Source: Lachnospiraceae bacterium
GTDB taxonomy: Bacteria > Bacillota > Clostridia > Lachnospirales > Lachnospiraceae
Reading direction: 5' to 3'
DNA: 64,000 nucleotides
NCBI GenBank assembly: GCA_017527205.1
Contig: JAFXQK010000073.1
Span: 82,323 to 146,322, forward strand
Shown here: piece after piece, positions 52,959-61,880 of the stretch
Layout: each line of letters opens with the position of its first letter
How positions within the stretch are numbered: position 1 is the first letter of the stretch
Position numbers and translations under genes: made by a program
The notes under the pieces: model-generated
What the model was told of the DNA's origin: nothing
Seen by the model: the letters and a program-made list of their open reading frames with translations, nothing else
Database searches by the model: none

Positions 52959-55190
52959 ATGAGCGAGATGGAAAAGGAAAAGAAACCACTGGAAAATGAG
53001 ACCATTGGAAAGGTCGTACTGGATCTGTCAAAGTATCCCGGGGAGGATCTTTACAGTGACGGCGCCATAGAGGAGGAGCTATTAAAGATTGCGAGGGATC
53101 TTTCGCCCATAGAGTACGGCAGGGTGATTGATGAGCGTGCCAGCTGGCCGATTCTCTACCATTTTTCAAAGCAAAGAGAAAATATCGTAGAATGGATTCC
53201 CATAGGGAAGACGGACAAGGTTCTCGACGTGGGAAGCGGATGCGGCGCCATTGCCGGAGCACTTGCGAAAAAAGCAGGGAGCGTTACCTGCGTGGATTTG
53301 TCGAGAATGCGCAGCAGAGTCAATGCCTATCGCCACAGTGAGTGCGAGAACTTGACGATCAAGCTAGGTAATTTTACGGACGTGGAACCGGACCTGGATC
53401 GAGATTATGATCTGATCTGTCTGATTGGCGTGTTTGAATATGGCATCAGCTATATTGGCGGCGAAACTCCGTTTGTGGATTTTCTAAAGATCATAAAGTC
53501 CCATCTTAAACCCGGAGGACGGATTGTCATTGCCATCGAGAACAAGCTGGGCCTGAAGTACTTTGCGGGATGCCGCGAGGATCACATGGGAACCTATTTC
53601 TCGGGAATCACGAATTACGTGGACGGAGGACATGCGAGAACCTTCAGTAAAAATGGCCTGGAGAAGATTTTTCATGCGGCTGGAGTAACGGAGTATCATT
53701 TTTATTATCCCTATCCCGATTATAAATTTATGACGACGCTCTTTAGTGACAAAAGGCTTCCGGCAAAGGGAGAGCTTTCGAATAATCTTCGGAATTTCGA
53801 CAGGGACCGAATTCTTCTCTTTGATGAGAAGAACGCCTTTGACGGAATTTCAGAGGATGGGCTTTTCCCCGTATTTTCCAATTCCTTTTTGGTCGTCATA
53901 GGCCCTGATTATGAGACGGAGTATGTCAGATATTCCAATGACCGGGCGCCGCAGTTCCAAATCTGCACGGAGATCCTCTCAAGGCCCGCGAGTGAGAAGC
54001 AGGGCGAGGGAGAGGCTGCTAAGAAGGCTAAGCAGAGCGAGGGAGAGGCTGCAAAAGAGACTACGCAGAGTGAGGGAGAGACCGTAAAGAAGGCTGAGCA
54101 GGGCGGCGCGGAGAGTGAAAATGCTCAGCGAATCGTAAGAAAGCGTCCTTTATGTGAGGAGGCAGCGGAGCACGTCACCTCCATGGCGAGTGCCTGCGAG
54201 AGTCTGACGCAGCGCTTTGAGGGCGGCGAGCTTATCGTCAATCAGTGCAAGCTGGCGCAGGCAGATGCGCTTCCTAGCGCGGAATTTGACTTTGCGAAGG
54301 GCGTGACGCTGGCTTCCCTTTTGGACAAGGCCCTGGACCAGGGAAAGGAAGAGGAGTTTCAGAGACTGTTTCGGGAGTATCTTCGCAGGATCGACTATCA
54401 TTCCGACATGCCCGTAACGGACTTTGACTTAGTTTTTTCGAATATTTTGGTGGATGGCGATGCCTGGACGCTCATCGACTATGAGTGGACCTTTGGTAAG
54501 GCCATGGAGACGCGCGAGCTGGCCTTCCGTGCCATCTATTGTTATCTTCTTGAGGATGAAAAGCGTGAGCGCCTTCCCATGGACTGGGTGCTGGAGGAAT
54601 TAAAGATTACGCCCGAGGAGGCAGATGCCTATCGCCTGCAGGAACAGGAATTTCAAAAGTACGTAGAGGGACAAAAGCTCTCCATGGCAAAGCTGCGGGA
54701 AAAGATCGGCAAAAAGATCATAAAGCCCTGGAAGCTGATCGAGAATTATCAGGACACGGCACAGATCTATCGCGTACAGGTATATGAGAATGTCGGTAAT
54801 GGCTATCAGGAGGAGCAGTCCTACTTCGTTGAGGATGCCTTCATCAGCGACCGGCAAGCCGAGCTTACGCTGCAGGTGAGCGGTAACGTGAAAACGCTGC
54901 GGATCGATCCCATCATGGATTCCTGCGTGGTCAAGGTTCTGGAGATGACCTTCAACGGAGAGAGGGTTCCGCTGGAGAAAAAGAAGGTGCTGCTTGTCAA
55001 CGGAAGGAGCAGCGGCGGCGAGCAGCCCAGTATCGTATTCCCTACGACGGATCCCAACCTGGGAATTAATCTGGAACTGCTCTCTCCAAAGGCGGAAAAT
55101 GTTTTCTTTGTCTCTTTTGAGGTGACGAGGCTTCCGCAAAATGCGGCGGAGGATCTCTGCAATGCATTGGCGAAGCATCTTCGCTTTTAG
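52959..55190 (+). CDS. WbdD-like fusion: SAM methyltransferase, kinase-like domain and beta domain
   Basis: 743 residues beginning 3 bases after the Wzt-type stop. Residues about 70-290 are a class I methyltransferase (VLDVGSGCGAIAGAL about 87, then HLKPGGRIVIAIENKLGLKY). Residues about 345-385 are an 11-residue Glu/Lys-rich repeat (GEAAKKAKQSE type, three copies). Residues about 395-560 resemble aminoglycoside-type kinases: DFDLVFSNILVDG (Asp490, Asn495) and LIDYEWTFG (Asp507), with the usual catalytic His replaced. The C-terminal 110 residues (LRIDPIMDSCVVKV) form a beta domain seen in large glycosyltransferases. WbdD, also methyltransferase plus kinase, caps O9a chains and sets their length; the same job is proposed here. 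Confidence 0.8.
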   Translation: MSEMEKEKKPLENETIGKVVLDLSKYPGEDLYSDGAIEEELLKIARDLSPIEYGRVIDERASWPILYHFSKQRENIVEWIPIGKTDKVLDVGSGCGAIAGALAKKAGSVTCVDLSRMRSRVNAYRHSECENLTIKLGNFTDVEPDLDRDYDLICLIGVFEYGISYIGGETPFVDFLKIIKSHLKPGGRIVIAIENKLGLKYFAGCREDHMGTYFSGITNYVDGGHARTFSKNGLEKIFHAAGVTEYHFYYPYPDYKFMTTLFSDKRLPAKGELSNNLRNFDRDRILLFDEKNAFDGISEDGLFPVFSNSFLVVIGPDYETEYVRYSNDRAPQFQICTEILSRPASEKQGEGEAAKKAKQSEGEAAKETTQSEGETVKKAEQGGAESENAQRIVRKRPLCEEAAEHVTSMASACESLTQRFEGGELIVNQCKLAQADALPSAEFDFAKGVTLASLLDKALDQGKEEEFQRLFREYLRRIDYHSDMPVTDFDLVFSNILVDGDAWTLIDYEWTFGKAMETRELAFRAIYCYLLEDEKRERLPMDWVLEELKITPEEADAYRLQEQEFQKYVEGQKLSMAKLREKIGKKIIKPWKLIENYQDTAQIYRVQVYENVGNGYQEEQSYFVEDAFISDRQAELTLQVSGNVKTLRIDPIMDSCVVKVLEMTFNGERVPLEKKKVLLVNGRSSGGEQPSIVFPTTDPNLGINLELLSPKAENVFFVSFEVTRLPQNAAEDLCNALAKHLRF

Positions 55191-55223
55191 AGAGTGCGAG
55201 CTTTTTCGCAGTCAGGAATTTGA

Positions 55224-55292
55224 GGCGGTCTGGAGATAAGGGCGGTCAGGAGTTGAAGGCGGTCAGGAGATGAAGGTGGTCAGGAGCTTGAA
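55224..55292. repeat. 17-bp degenerate tandem repeat, four copies
   Basis: Copies of GGCGGTCAGGAGTTGAA with a 17-base period start at 55224, 55241, 55258 and 55275, and a weaker fifth lies before them. They fill the gap between the WbdD-like gene and rsmH. Each contains a CAGGAG that looks like a ribosome binding site, without a following start codon. Confidence 0.8.
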
Positions 55293-55322
55293 ACGGTAGG
55301 TATTGAGGCAGGAAAGGAAAGT

Positions 55323-56366
55323 ATGGAGCAGGAGCACAAACGGCGTCCTCATTATTCGGGTACGCATCCCAAACGCTTTGAGGAAAAATATAAGGAGCAT
55401 CAGCCGGAGAAATATGGCGAAACCGTTCAGAAGGTGATGAAAAAGGGCAGTACGCCTGCGGGAATGCATATTTCCATCATGGTGAACGAGATTTTGGATT
55501 TTCTGCAGATAAAACCGGGGCAGCGGGGCCTGGATGCAACGCTTGGCTATGGCGGTCATACCAGGGCGATGCTGGACATGCTTCAGGGAAGCGGTCACGT
55601 GACGGCACTGGACGTAGATCCCGTGGAATCGGCGAAAACCTTGGAGCGACTGCGCGCAGCCGGCTATGGAGAGGAGCTTTTGACCGTTCAGCTGATCAAT
55701 TTTGCCAACATTGATCAGGTGGCAGAGAAGGCAGGAAAATTTGATTTTGTGTTGGCGGATCTCGGCGTATCCTCCATGCAGATTGATGATCCCTCGCGCG
55801 GATTTTCGTATAAAGTGAATGCACCGCTGGATCTTCGGATGAATCCACTTCAGGGCATCAGTGCGGCGGAGAGACTTGCCGAGCTGACGCAGGAGGAGCT
55901 GATCGGACTCCTTGTGGAGAATTCAGATGAGCCCTATGCGGAAAAAATAGCAAGACAGGTTTTCAAACGGCGCGCTGCGGGAAAGCCGGTGTTGACGACC
56001 TTTGATTATCGGGATGCCATTCGGGATGCCCTGGCATTTCTTCCCGCAAAGGAGCGCGAGGAGGAACAAAAGAAGGCTTGCCAGAGATGCTTTCAGGCGC
56101 TCCGCATTGACGTAAACAGTGAGTTTGAGGTGTTATATGCCTTCTTAGAGAAGCTTCCCAAGGTATTAAATCCTGGCGGACGCGCTGCGATTCTGACCTT
56201 CCATTCCGGCGAGGACAGGCTCGTGAAAAAATCCTTTCAAGAGCTGGCGCGGGCAGGTATCTACTCTGAGGTCTCCAAGGACGTCATTCGGCCCGGTCAG
56301 GAGGAGATTTTCCGCAATCCCAGAGCCAAATCAACGAAGATGCGATATTGTGTGAAAAGTGAGTGA
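55323..56366 (+). CDS. rsmH: 16S rRNA (cytosine1402-N4)-methyltransferase, RsmH-type, outside the dcw cluster
   Basis: 347 residues. DATLGYGGHTRAMLDML is the SAM-binding loop of RsmH/MraW, DLGVSSMQIDDPSRGFS and LDLRMNP the family signature, and LRIDVNSEFE and ILTFHSGEDRLVKKSF the C-terminal blocks. A basic, His-rich 45-residue N-terminal extension (HYSGTHPKRFEEKYKEHQ) is not part of classical RsmH but occurs in the second RsmH copy (RsmH2) of some Clostridia, as I recall. It lies between glycan genes, without mraZ or ftsL, so it is probably the second copy. The start codon follows GGAAAGG. Confidence 0.88.
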   Translation: MEQEHKRRPHYSGTHPKRFEEKYKEHQPEKYGETVQKVMKKGSTPAGMHISIMVNEILDFLQIKPGQRGLDATLGYGGHTRAMLDMLQGSGHVTALDVDPVESAKTLERLRAAGYGEELLTVQLINFANIDQVAEKAGKFDFVLADLGVSSMQIDDPSRGFSYKVNAPLDLRMNPLQGISAAERLAELTQEELIGLLVENSDEPYAEKIARQVFKRRAAGKPVLTTFDYRDAIRDALAFLPAKEREEEQKKACQRCFQALRIDVNSEFEVLYAFLEKLPKVLNPGGRAAILTFHSGEDRLVKKSFQELARAGIYSEVSKDVIRPGQEEIFRNPRAKSTKMRYCVKSE

Positions 56367-56392
56367 TAACATAGTTTACGAGGGGTATTTCA

Positions 56393-58339
56393 TTGGGCGT
56401 AAAGGGTATGATCAAAAAGGTGGGTGAGATTCCCACGATCATCAGCTATGAGTCAGAGCTACAAGCCATGCGGGGACAGTATGGCGAATGGCTTTTTTGG
56501 CAGGAGCATAATCAGGAGCTGAAGGAGAACGCGGAGTATGCGAGCGCTGAGGGCATACCGGAGGGGTACTTTGGAAGTCACCCGCTCCATGCCATTCAGG
56601 CTTATTTTTCGCGCCATCCAAAGGTTTTAGTCCTGTATGGCAATGAGGATGTCAAGGGCAAGGACGGCAGCTTAGAGACCCCCTGGTTTCGACCGGATTG
56701 GTCTCCGGAGCTCTTGGAAAGCCGTTTTTATTTGGGGAGTCTAATCGCTTTTCGCAGGTCCTTCCTGCGGGAAAATATGGATCTAAAGGAAATATTAAGT
56801 CCCTATCGGATACGCGGACAGGAGGAAAGGACGGAGGATGGCACGACGGAGCGAGAGGATACGCTGGAGGGTATGGATAATGCCCTGGTGTTCCTAAATG
56901 AGACGCCGGATGAAGTCTACCGAAACGCCATCGTTACGCTCTGCGAACGGGCAGGAGGCTGGGAGAAGGGTCATGAAACCATCGCCCGATTGCCTGGCGT
57001 GATCTATCATTGTAGCAAAAAAGAAAACCTGCTGGGCTTCGCGAATCCCGCAACGGGCTTTACGAGAAACGAGGAAACGCCGAAGGGTCTTCTCTCCGTC
57101 ATCATTCTCACGAAGGACCATCTTGAGCTGCTTCAGCATTGTCTGGAAGCGCTGAGCAAGGCATGTGGGGCATCTGCGGCGGATGAAGGTCATACGGAGG
57201 CAATCACATACGAAGTTGTTGTCGTGGACAACGGCAGCAGTCAGGAAAACCGAGAGCAGCTGGAACGGATTCCGGATATCACATATCTGTACGAGCCCAT
57301 GGAATTTAATTTTTCTAAGCTCTGTAACATCGGGGCAAGGGCAGCGAAGGGAACGTTTTTCCTGTTTTTGAACGATGACGTCGAGCTGCTTCCAGAAAGT
57401 AAGCTGGGACAGATGCTACGGCTGGCTGCCCGCCCTGGCGTTGGCAGCGTTGGACTCAAGCTCTATTATCCAAACTCTACGATCATTCAGCACGCCGGAA
57501 TCACGAATCTTCCCATGGGGCCCGTGCATAAGCTTCTATTTTTGGATGACAGGGAAGAATATTATTACGGCAGAAATCGCGGCTTGTCGAACGTGATTGC
57601 AGTATCGGCGGCCTGCGTCATGCTTCGAAGGGAAGTATTTGAGGAGGCGGGAGGCTTTGAGGAAAGCCTGCCGGTGGCCTATAATGACGTGGCGCTTGGC
57701 TTTCGCTTGTACGAGCTGGGGTATCGCAGCGTCGTAACCTGCAACGCCTATGCCTATCATCATGAATCCCTGACGAGGGGAAGTGATGAGGATGAGAAAA
57801 AGCGGGAGCGGTTGTTTACGGAGCAGGCAAGACTCTATCAGCTATTCCCGCAATTTCAAAATCGGGATCCCTATTTTTCTGAATATTTGAGCAAGCAGGC
57901 CACGGATACGCGCATTCGTCCGGCCTATGAGACGATGCGTAACGTGTTGCAGCTCGTGTCACCCGTCCCTCTTGGAACGCTGAACGGCTTTCGCATGGAT
58001 CCCTGCTTAAGAGTTGCCGTGGAGGAGGATCGGAATGGGGAGCTTATGGGCTATGCAGTGGTCTTAGGCGATGACAATGCCTGCTATGAACGCTTTTTGA
58101 TCCTGGAAAAGGATTCGGGGGAGCGTTATCAGGTAAGGTTGAGCGCACAGTATCGACCCGATCTGGAGGAAAAGATGCCGGATCAGCTCCGCGTGGCGCT
58201 GTGCGGCTTTTGGATTTGCCTAACAAAGGGAGCATTGCCGACCGGAAGATATCGTGTCGGTTGTCTTGCAAAGAGAAAGGTTGGCAACCTAAAGCTCTTT
58301 TATTGGAGCGAGCACCATTGGCACGTGACGTCAAAATGA
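56393..58339 (+). CDS. Large GT2 glycosyltransferase with a shortened N-terminal GT domain
   Basis: 648 residues from a TTG at 56393 (GAGGGG seven bases before); the ATG at 56408 is the alternative. The complete GT-A domain is central: SVIILTKDHLELLQHCLEAL (about 240), VVVDNGSSQEN, MEFNFSKLCNIGARAAKG, FLNDDVEL and VAYNDVALGFRLYE. The N-terminal 200 residues match only the last third of the first GT domain of the neighbour at 58441 (VLYGNEDV...FRPDWSPELLESRFY), so that domain is truncated and probably inactive. The C-terminal 130 residues form a small beta domain. It probably adds sugars to the ABC-exported glycan. Confidence 0.82.
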   Translation: MGVKGMIKKVGEIPTIISYESELQAMRGQYGEWLFWQEHNQELKENAEYASAEGIPEGYFGSHPLHAIQAYFSRHPKVLVLYGNEDVKGKDGSLETPWFRPDWSPELLESRFYLGSLIAFRRSFLRENMDLKEILSPYRIRGQEERTEDGTTEREDTLEGMDNALVFLNETPDEVYRNAIVTLCERAGGWEKGHETIARLPGVIYHCSKKENLLGFANPATGFTRNEETPKGLLSVIILTKDHLELLQHCLEALSKACGASAADEGHTEAITYEVVVVDNGSSQENREQLERIPDITYLYEPMEFNFSKLCNIGARAAKGTFFLFLNDDVELLPESKLGQMLRLAARPGVGSVGLKLYYPNSTIIQHAGITNLPMGPVHKLLFLDDREEYYYGRNRGLSNVIAVSAACVMLRREVFEEAGGFEESLPVAYNDVALGFRLYELGYRSVVTCNAYAYHHESLTRGSDEDEKKRERLFTEQARLYQLFPQFQNRDPYFSEYLSKQATDTRIRPAYETMRNVLQLVSPVPLGTLNGFRMDPCLRVAVEEDRNGELMGYAVVLGDDNACYERFLILEKDSGERYQVRLSAQYRPDLEEKMPDQLRVALCGFWICLTKGALPTGRYRVGCLAKRKVGNLKLFYWSEHHWHVTSK

Positions 58340-58440
58340 GGAAAGGCAACGCCATGCTTGCATGAGTGACGCCTTGACAAGAAAACACATCGAGGCTACG
58401 GCCGAAGGAAAAGAATAAGAGCACAAAAAAGGAAAGAATC
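58340..58440. other. Short intergenic hairpin region
   Basis: AAGGC (58343-58347) pairs with GCCTT (58371-58375) around CATG-CTTG-CATG (58353-58364). The core CATGCTTGCATGA is the same as in arm 1 of the structured element before rmlA, and both stretches begin with GAGGAA and contain GGCCGA nearby. No open reading frame is supported here. Confidence 0.45.
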
Positions 58441-60519
58441 ATGGCGGATTTGGATTACAAAGAGCTATATGAAAAGGAAGCACTGAAATGCTCCGATCTT
58501 GCGGGGAAGATTTCAGAACTGGAGATGAAAAATGAAGAGCTGGAGTGGAATCTTGGCAGAATCAAGGGGAATCCTCTCTGGAAAATGACGAGTCCCTTGA
58601 GAAAATGCATGCATTGGGGCATTCGTCAGAGAGACCGGCTAAGAAACTGCGGCAGCGTGAGGGGCGTATTCCAAAAGATGGATCAAAAGAAGCTCGAGCA
58701 CAAGGCCATGAGGCAGTTTGGTACGGACAGCTTCCCATCGCAGGAGGAGCGGGCAGAGGAGAGTGCTGCGGTGTTTCCAAGAATGGTCAAAATCAGCATC
58801 TTGGTGCCACTGTACAACACGCCTAAGGAGTTCCTCGTCGAGATGATCGAATCCGTCACGGGACAGACCTACGCCAATTGGGAGCTGTGCCTTGCGGACG
58901 GTTCGGATGCGGAGCATGCCTACGTCGGGGAGACCTGCCAGGAGTATGCTGCAAAGTACCAAGGGAAAATTGTCTATCAAAAGCTGGAAAAGAATATGGG
59001 AATTTCGGGCAACACCAATGCCTGCCTGACCCTGGCGACAGGGGAATTTATCGGCCTTTTTGATCATGACGACGTGCTGCACCCGTCCGTGCTCTATGAG
59101 TACGTGAAGGCCATCAATGAACAGGACGCAGATTATCTTTATTGCGATGAAATTACCTTTAAGAGCGGTGACCTCAATAAGATGCTGACGCTCCATTTTA
59201 AGCCGGATTATGCGCCGGACAACCTACGCGCAAACAATTATATTTGCCATTTCAGCGTGTTTTCCAGGGAGCTTTTGGACGGCACGGAGCTGTTCCGCAC
59301 GCAGTTTGACGGCAGTCAGGATCATGACATGATCCTGCGCCTTACGGATAATGCGAAAAAGATTGTGCACGTGCCAAGAGTCATGTATTATTGGCGTTCT
59401 CATGCAGGAAGCGTTGCTTCCGGAATCGAGGCCAAGCCCTATGCCATTGCTGCGGCCAAGGGAGCGGTTGCGGAGCATTTGAAAAAGCATGGCTTTACAC
59501 ATTTTCAAATTACCAGCACGCGTGCCTTTGCGACGATTTTCCGCATTCAATATCAGATTTTGGGACATCCGAGGATTAGCATCGTGATTCCGAATAAGGA
59601 TCATCTGCAGGATCTGGAACGCTGCGTTACCAGCATTTTAGAGAAGTCCACCTATGACAATTTCGAGATCATCATCGTAGAAAATAACAGTGAGACGGCA
59701 GAGATCATGGAATATTATTCCAAGCTTTTGGGATATGGTTATAAGGCCGCACTTTCGGCAAAAAAGGCGGGAGCAAACGCGGCGAGCCTTACGGCGGGAG
59801 ATGATGCGGCGGGCTGGATGCTGCGTTCTGATGACAAGGGAATCGCGCCCGGAAGGATCAAGCTTGTCACCTATGAAGGAAGGTTTAATTATTCCGCAGT
59901 AAATAACCTTGGCGTCTCTTATGCGGAAGGGGAGTATGTCCTGCTTCTCAATAATGACACGCAGGTGATTACCGTGAACTGGCTCGAGGAGCTTCTCATG
60001 TATGCACAGCGTGAGGACGTGGGTGCCGTGGGGGCAAAGCTTTATTATGGGGATCACACGATTCAGCATGCGGGCGTCATCCTGGGTCTCGGCGCGCACA
60101 GAACGGCAGGACATTGCCATTATAAGCAGGCAAGGCAGAACCTCGGATACATGGGAAGACTATGCTATGCACAGAATTTTAGCGCCGTCACGGGAGCTTG
60201 TCTCATGGTGAAAAAGAAGCTTTACGATGAGGTGGGAGGGCTGGATGAGGGCTTTGCCATTTCCTTAAATGACGTCGATTTCTGTCTAAAGCTTCGCCAA
60301 AAGGGGCTGCTCAACGTCTTTACGCCCTTTGCAGAGCTCTATCACTTTGAGTCCATCTCCAGAGGGCTTGATGATCAAGGGGAAAAGGCCGAGCGCTATA
60401 ACCGGGAATCCGAACAGTTCCGCACCAAGTGGAAGGCCGTTCTTGAAGCGGGGGATCCCTATTACAATCCGAATTTCTCATTGGATAAGAGCGATTTTTC
60501 ACTGAAGGTAAAGAACTGA
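58441..60519 (+). CDS. Two-domain GT2 glycosyltransferase for surface glycan
   Basis: 692 residues. A short coiled coil (about 8-40) and a GNPLWKMTSPLRKCMHW segment open the protein, as in many large O-antigen-type enzymes. First GT-A domain about 118-345: ISILVPLYNTPKEFLVEMI, LADGSDAEHA, FDHDDVLHP and SQDHDMILRL. Second domain about 375-670: ISIVIPNKDHLQDLERCV, IVENNSETAE, a 50-residue Ala/Gly-rich insertion, NYSAVNNLGVSYAEG, LLNNDTQVI and SLNDVDFCLKLRQ. Both domains look active, so it may add two linkages. It fits the polymerase-like role in ABC-dependent glycan synthesis together with the gene at 56393. Confidence 0.88.
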   Translation: MADLDYKELYEKEALKCSDLAGKISELEMKNEELEWNLGRIKGNPLWKMTSPLRKCMHWGIRQRDRLRNCGSVRGVFQKMDQKKLEHKAMRQFGTDSFPSQEERAEESAAVFPRMVKISILVPLYNTPKEFLVEMIESVTGQTYANWELCLADGSDAEHAYVGETCQEYAAKYQGKIVYQKLEKNMGISGNTNACLTLATGEFIGLFDHDDVLHPSVLYEYVKAINEQDADYLYCDEITFKSGDLNKMLTLHFKPDYAPDNLRANNYICHFSVFSRELLDGTELFRTQFDGSQDHDMILRLTDNAKKIVHVPRVMYYWRSHAGSVASGIEAKPYAIAAAKGAVAEHLKKHGFTHFQITSTRAFATIFRIQYQILGHPRISIVIPNKDHLQDLERCVTSILEKSTYDNFEIIIVENNSETAEIMEYYSKLLGYGYKAALSAKKAGANAASLTAGDDAAGWMLRSDDKGIAPGRIKLVTYEGRFNYSAVNNLGVSYAEGEYVLLLNNDTQVITVNWLEELLMYAQREDVGAVGAKLYYGDHTIQHAGVILGLGAHRTAGHCHYKQARQNLGYMGRLCYAQNFSAVTGACLMVKKKLYDEVGGLDEGFAISLNDVDFCLKLRQKGLLNVFTPFAELYHFESISRGLDDQGEKAERYNRESEQFRTKWKAVLEAGDPYYNPNFSLDKSDFSLKVKN

Positions 60520-60535
60520 CGGGAGAAAACATGGC

Positions 60536-61141
60536 ATGACGAAAAATGCGTTTTTGACGGAATTGCATCAGCGCCTGTCAGGGCTTGAAAAGGAGGCCCT
60601 GGAGCAGCGCCTGGCATTTTATGATGAAATCATTGAAGAGTACGTGAGGGGCGGCGTGCCTGAGGAGGAAGCCGTGGCAAAGGTTGGCACGGTGGACGTG
60701 ATCGTGGCACAGGTGATGTCAGAGATTCCGCTGACAAAGTTGGTTGCGAGAAAAATGCCGCAAAAGAAATCCTGGAACGCCGGTAAAATCGTTGCACTGA
60801 TTTTGACCTTTCCATTTTGGCTGCCCTTTGTGATTGTGATTGTCACCCTGCTATTGGCTTTATATATCCTTCTCTGGGCACTTGTGATCTCGTTGTTTGC
60901 AGTGGATGCGGGACTGTTTTGCTTATCTGTTCTCGGCTTTGTCAGCATTGTGCCGCTGTCGGCGGAGAATCCGGCGCTTGTGGGCCTCGTGGCCGGCGGG
61001 GCTTTCTTGTGTGCGGGACTTTTCATGCTGTTGTTTTTCCTTGGTATCATGGCAGCGAAGGGCGTAGTCGCAATGGGAGGCCAGTTCCTTCTTTGGCTGA
61101 AATCCAGCTTTGTCGGGAAGGAGGGAAGGAACCATGCGTAA
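60536..61141 (+). CDS. DUF1700 membrane protein
   Basis: 201 residues. The N-terminal 60 are helical and soluble with the DUF1700 pattern (FLTELHQRLSGLEKEA, YDEIIEEYVRGGVPEEEAVAKVG); four hydrophobic segments follow (about 80-110, 115-135, 140-160 and 165-185). DUF1700 proteins commonly pair with a PadR-like repressor and a DUF4097 protein; here the DUF4097 gene follows with an 8-base overlap but no PadR gene precedes. The start is the second ATG (60536); the first, at 60531, opens a two-codon frame. GGGAGA lies ten bases before. Confidence 0.85.
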   Translation: MTKNAFLTELHQRLSGLEKEALEQRLAFYDEIIEEYVRGGVPEEEAVAKVGTVDVIVAQVMSEIPLTKLVARKMPQKKSWNAGKIVALILTFPFWLPFVIVIVTLLLALYILLWALVISLFAVDAGLFCLSVLGFVSIVPLSAENPALVGLVAGGAFLCAGLFMLLFFLGIMAAKGVVAMGGQFLLWLKSSFVGKEGRNHA

Positions 61142-61880
61142 ATGGGTCGTGTGGAATCTCATTGGTCTTGCCCTTTGTGTGATTGGCATTGGCGTAATCA
61201 TGAAAACGCTGATCCGGGCAGACTTTGACATTGGCGCATTCAGCAACGTAAGCTATGTCACAAATACCTACGATCTGGAAGATTCGTTTTCGGATTTGAC
61301 GATTTCGGGGAACGCAGAAAACATCATTTTCATTCCTTCGAAGGATGGCGTATGTCATATCACCCTCCTGGAAGAGGAAAAGGCATTACATCAAGTCAGC
61401 GTGGAAAACGATACCCTGACCATTCGCTCAAGGAACGATAAGGAATGGTATGAACATATCTGGTTTTTAACGCAAAGACCGTGCATTACGATTGCATTGC
61501 CGAAAAAGGTTTATGACAGAATGATGATAGAGACCAACGTCGGCGAGGTCGAGCTGACGGATCTTTCCTGTAAGGAGCTTTTTGTGACGCAGAATACGGG
61601 TGACGTCACCTTGGAGCGAGTGATTGCAAGCGAAGGGCTCTACGTAAAGAGTGATACGGGAGACATCGAGTTTGAGGAATGTGATGCCGCGATCATTTCC
61701 ATGGAAACCGCTACGGGCGACATGGAAGGAACCTTGCTGACGGGAAAGCAGTTTGATGCGAAAACCTCGACGGGAAAAATTGACGTGCCTGAGTCATCTG
61801 ACGGGGGAACGTGCAAGCTTCGTACCAATACTGGTTCCATTCAGGTTACAATTGTTCAAGAGAGAGGGACAAAGAATTGA
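61134..61880 (+). CDS. DUF4097 (putative adhesin-type beta-helix) membrane protein
   Basis: The ATG at 61134 after GGAGGGAAGGA gives 248 residues. One N-terminal membrane helix (about 7-26) precedes a repetitive beta structure with recurring short units: TNVGEVELTDLSCKEL, TQNTGDVTLERV, SDTGDIEFEEC, TATGDMEGTLL, TSTGKIDVPES and TNTGSIQVTIV, one about every 20 residues, as expected for DUF4097 beta-helix proteins. Function is unknown; it is probably exposed outside the cell. It overlaps both neighbours (8 and 4 bases). Confidence 0.85.
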   Translation: MRKWVVWNLIGLALCVIGIGVIMKTLIRADFDIGAFSNVSYVTNTYDLEDSFSDLTISGNAENIIFIPSKDGVCHITLLEEEKALHQVSVENDTLTIRSRNDKEWYEHIWFLTQRPCITIALPKKVYDRMMIETNVGEVELTDLSCKELFVTQNTGDVTLERVIASEGLYVKSDTGDIEFEECDAAIISMETATGDMEGTLLTGKQFDAKTSTGKIDVPESSDGGTCKLRTNTGSIQVTIVQERGTKN

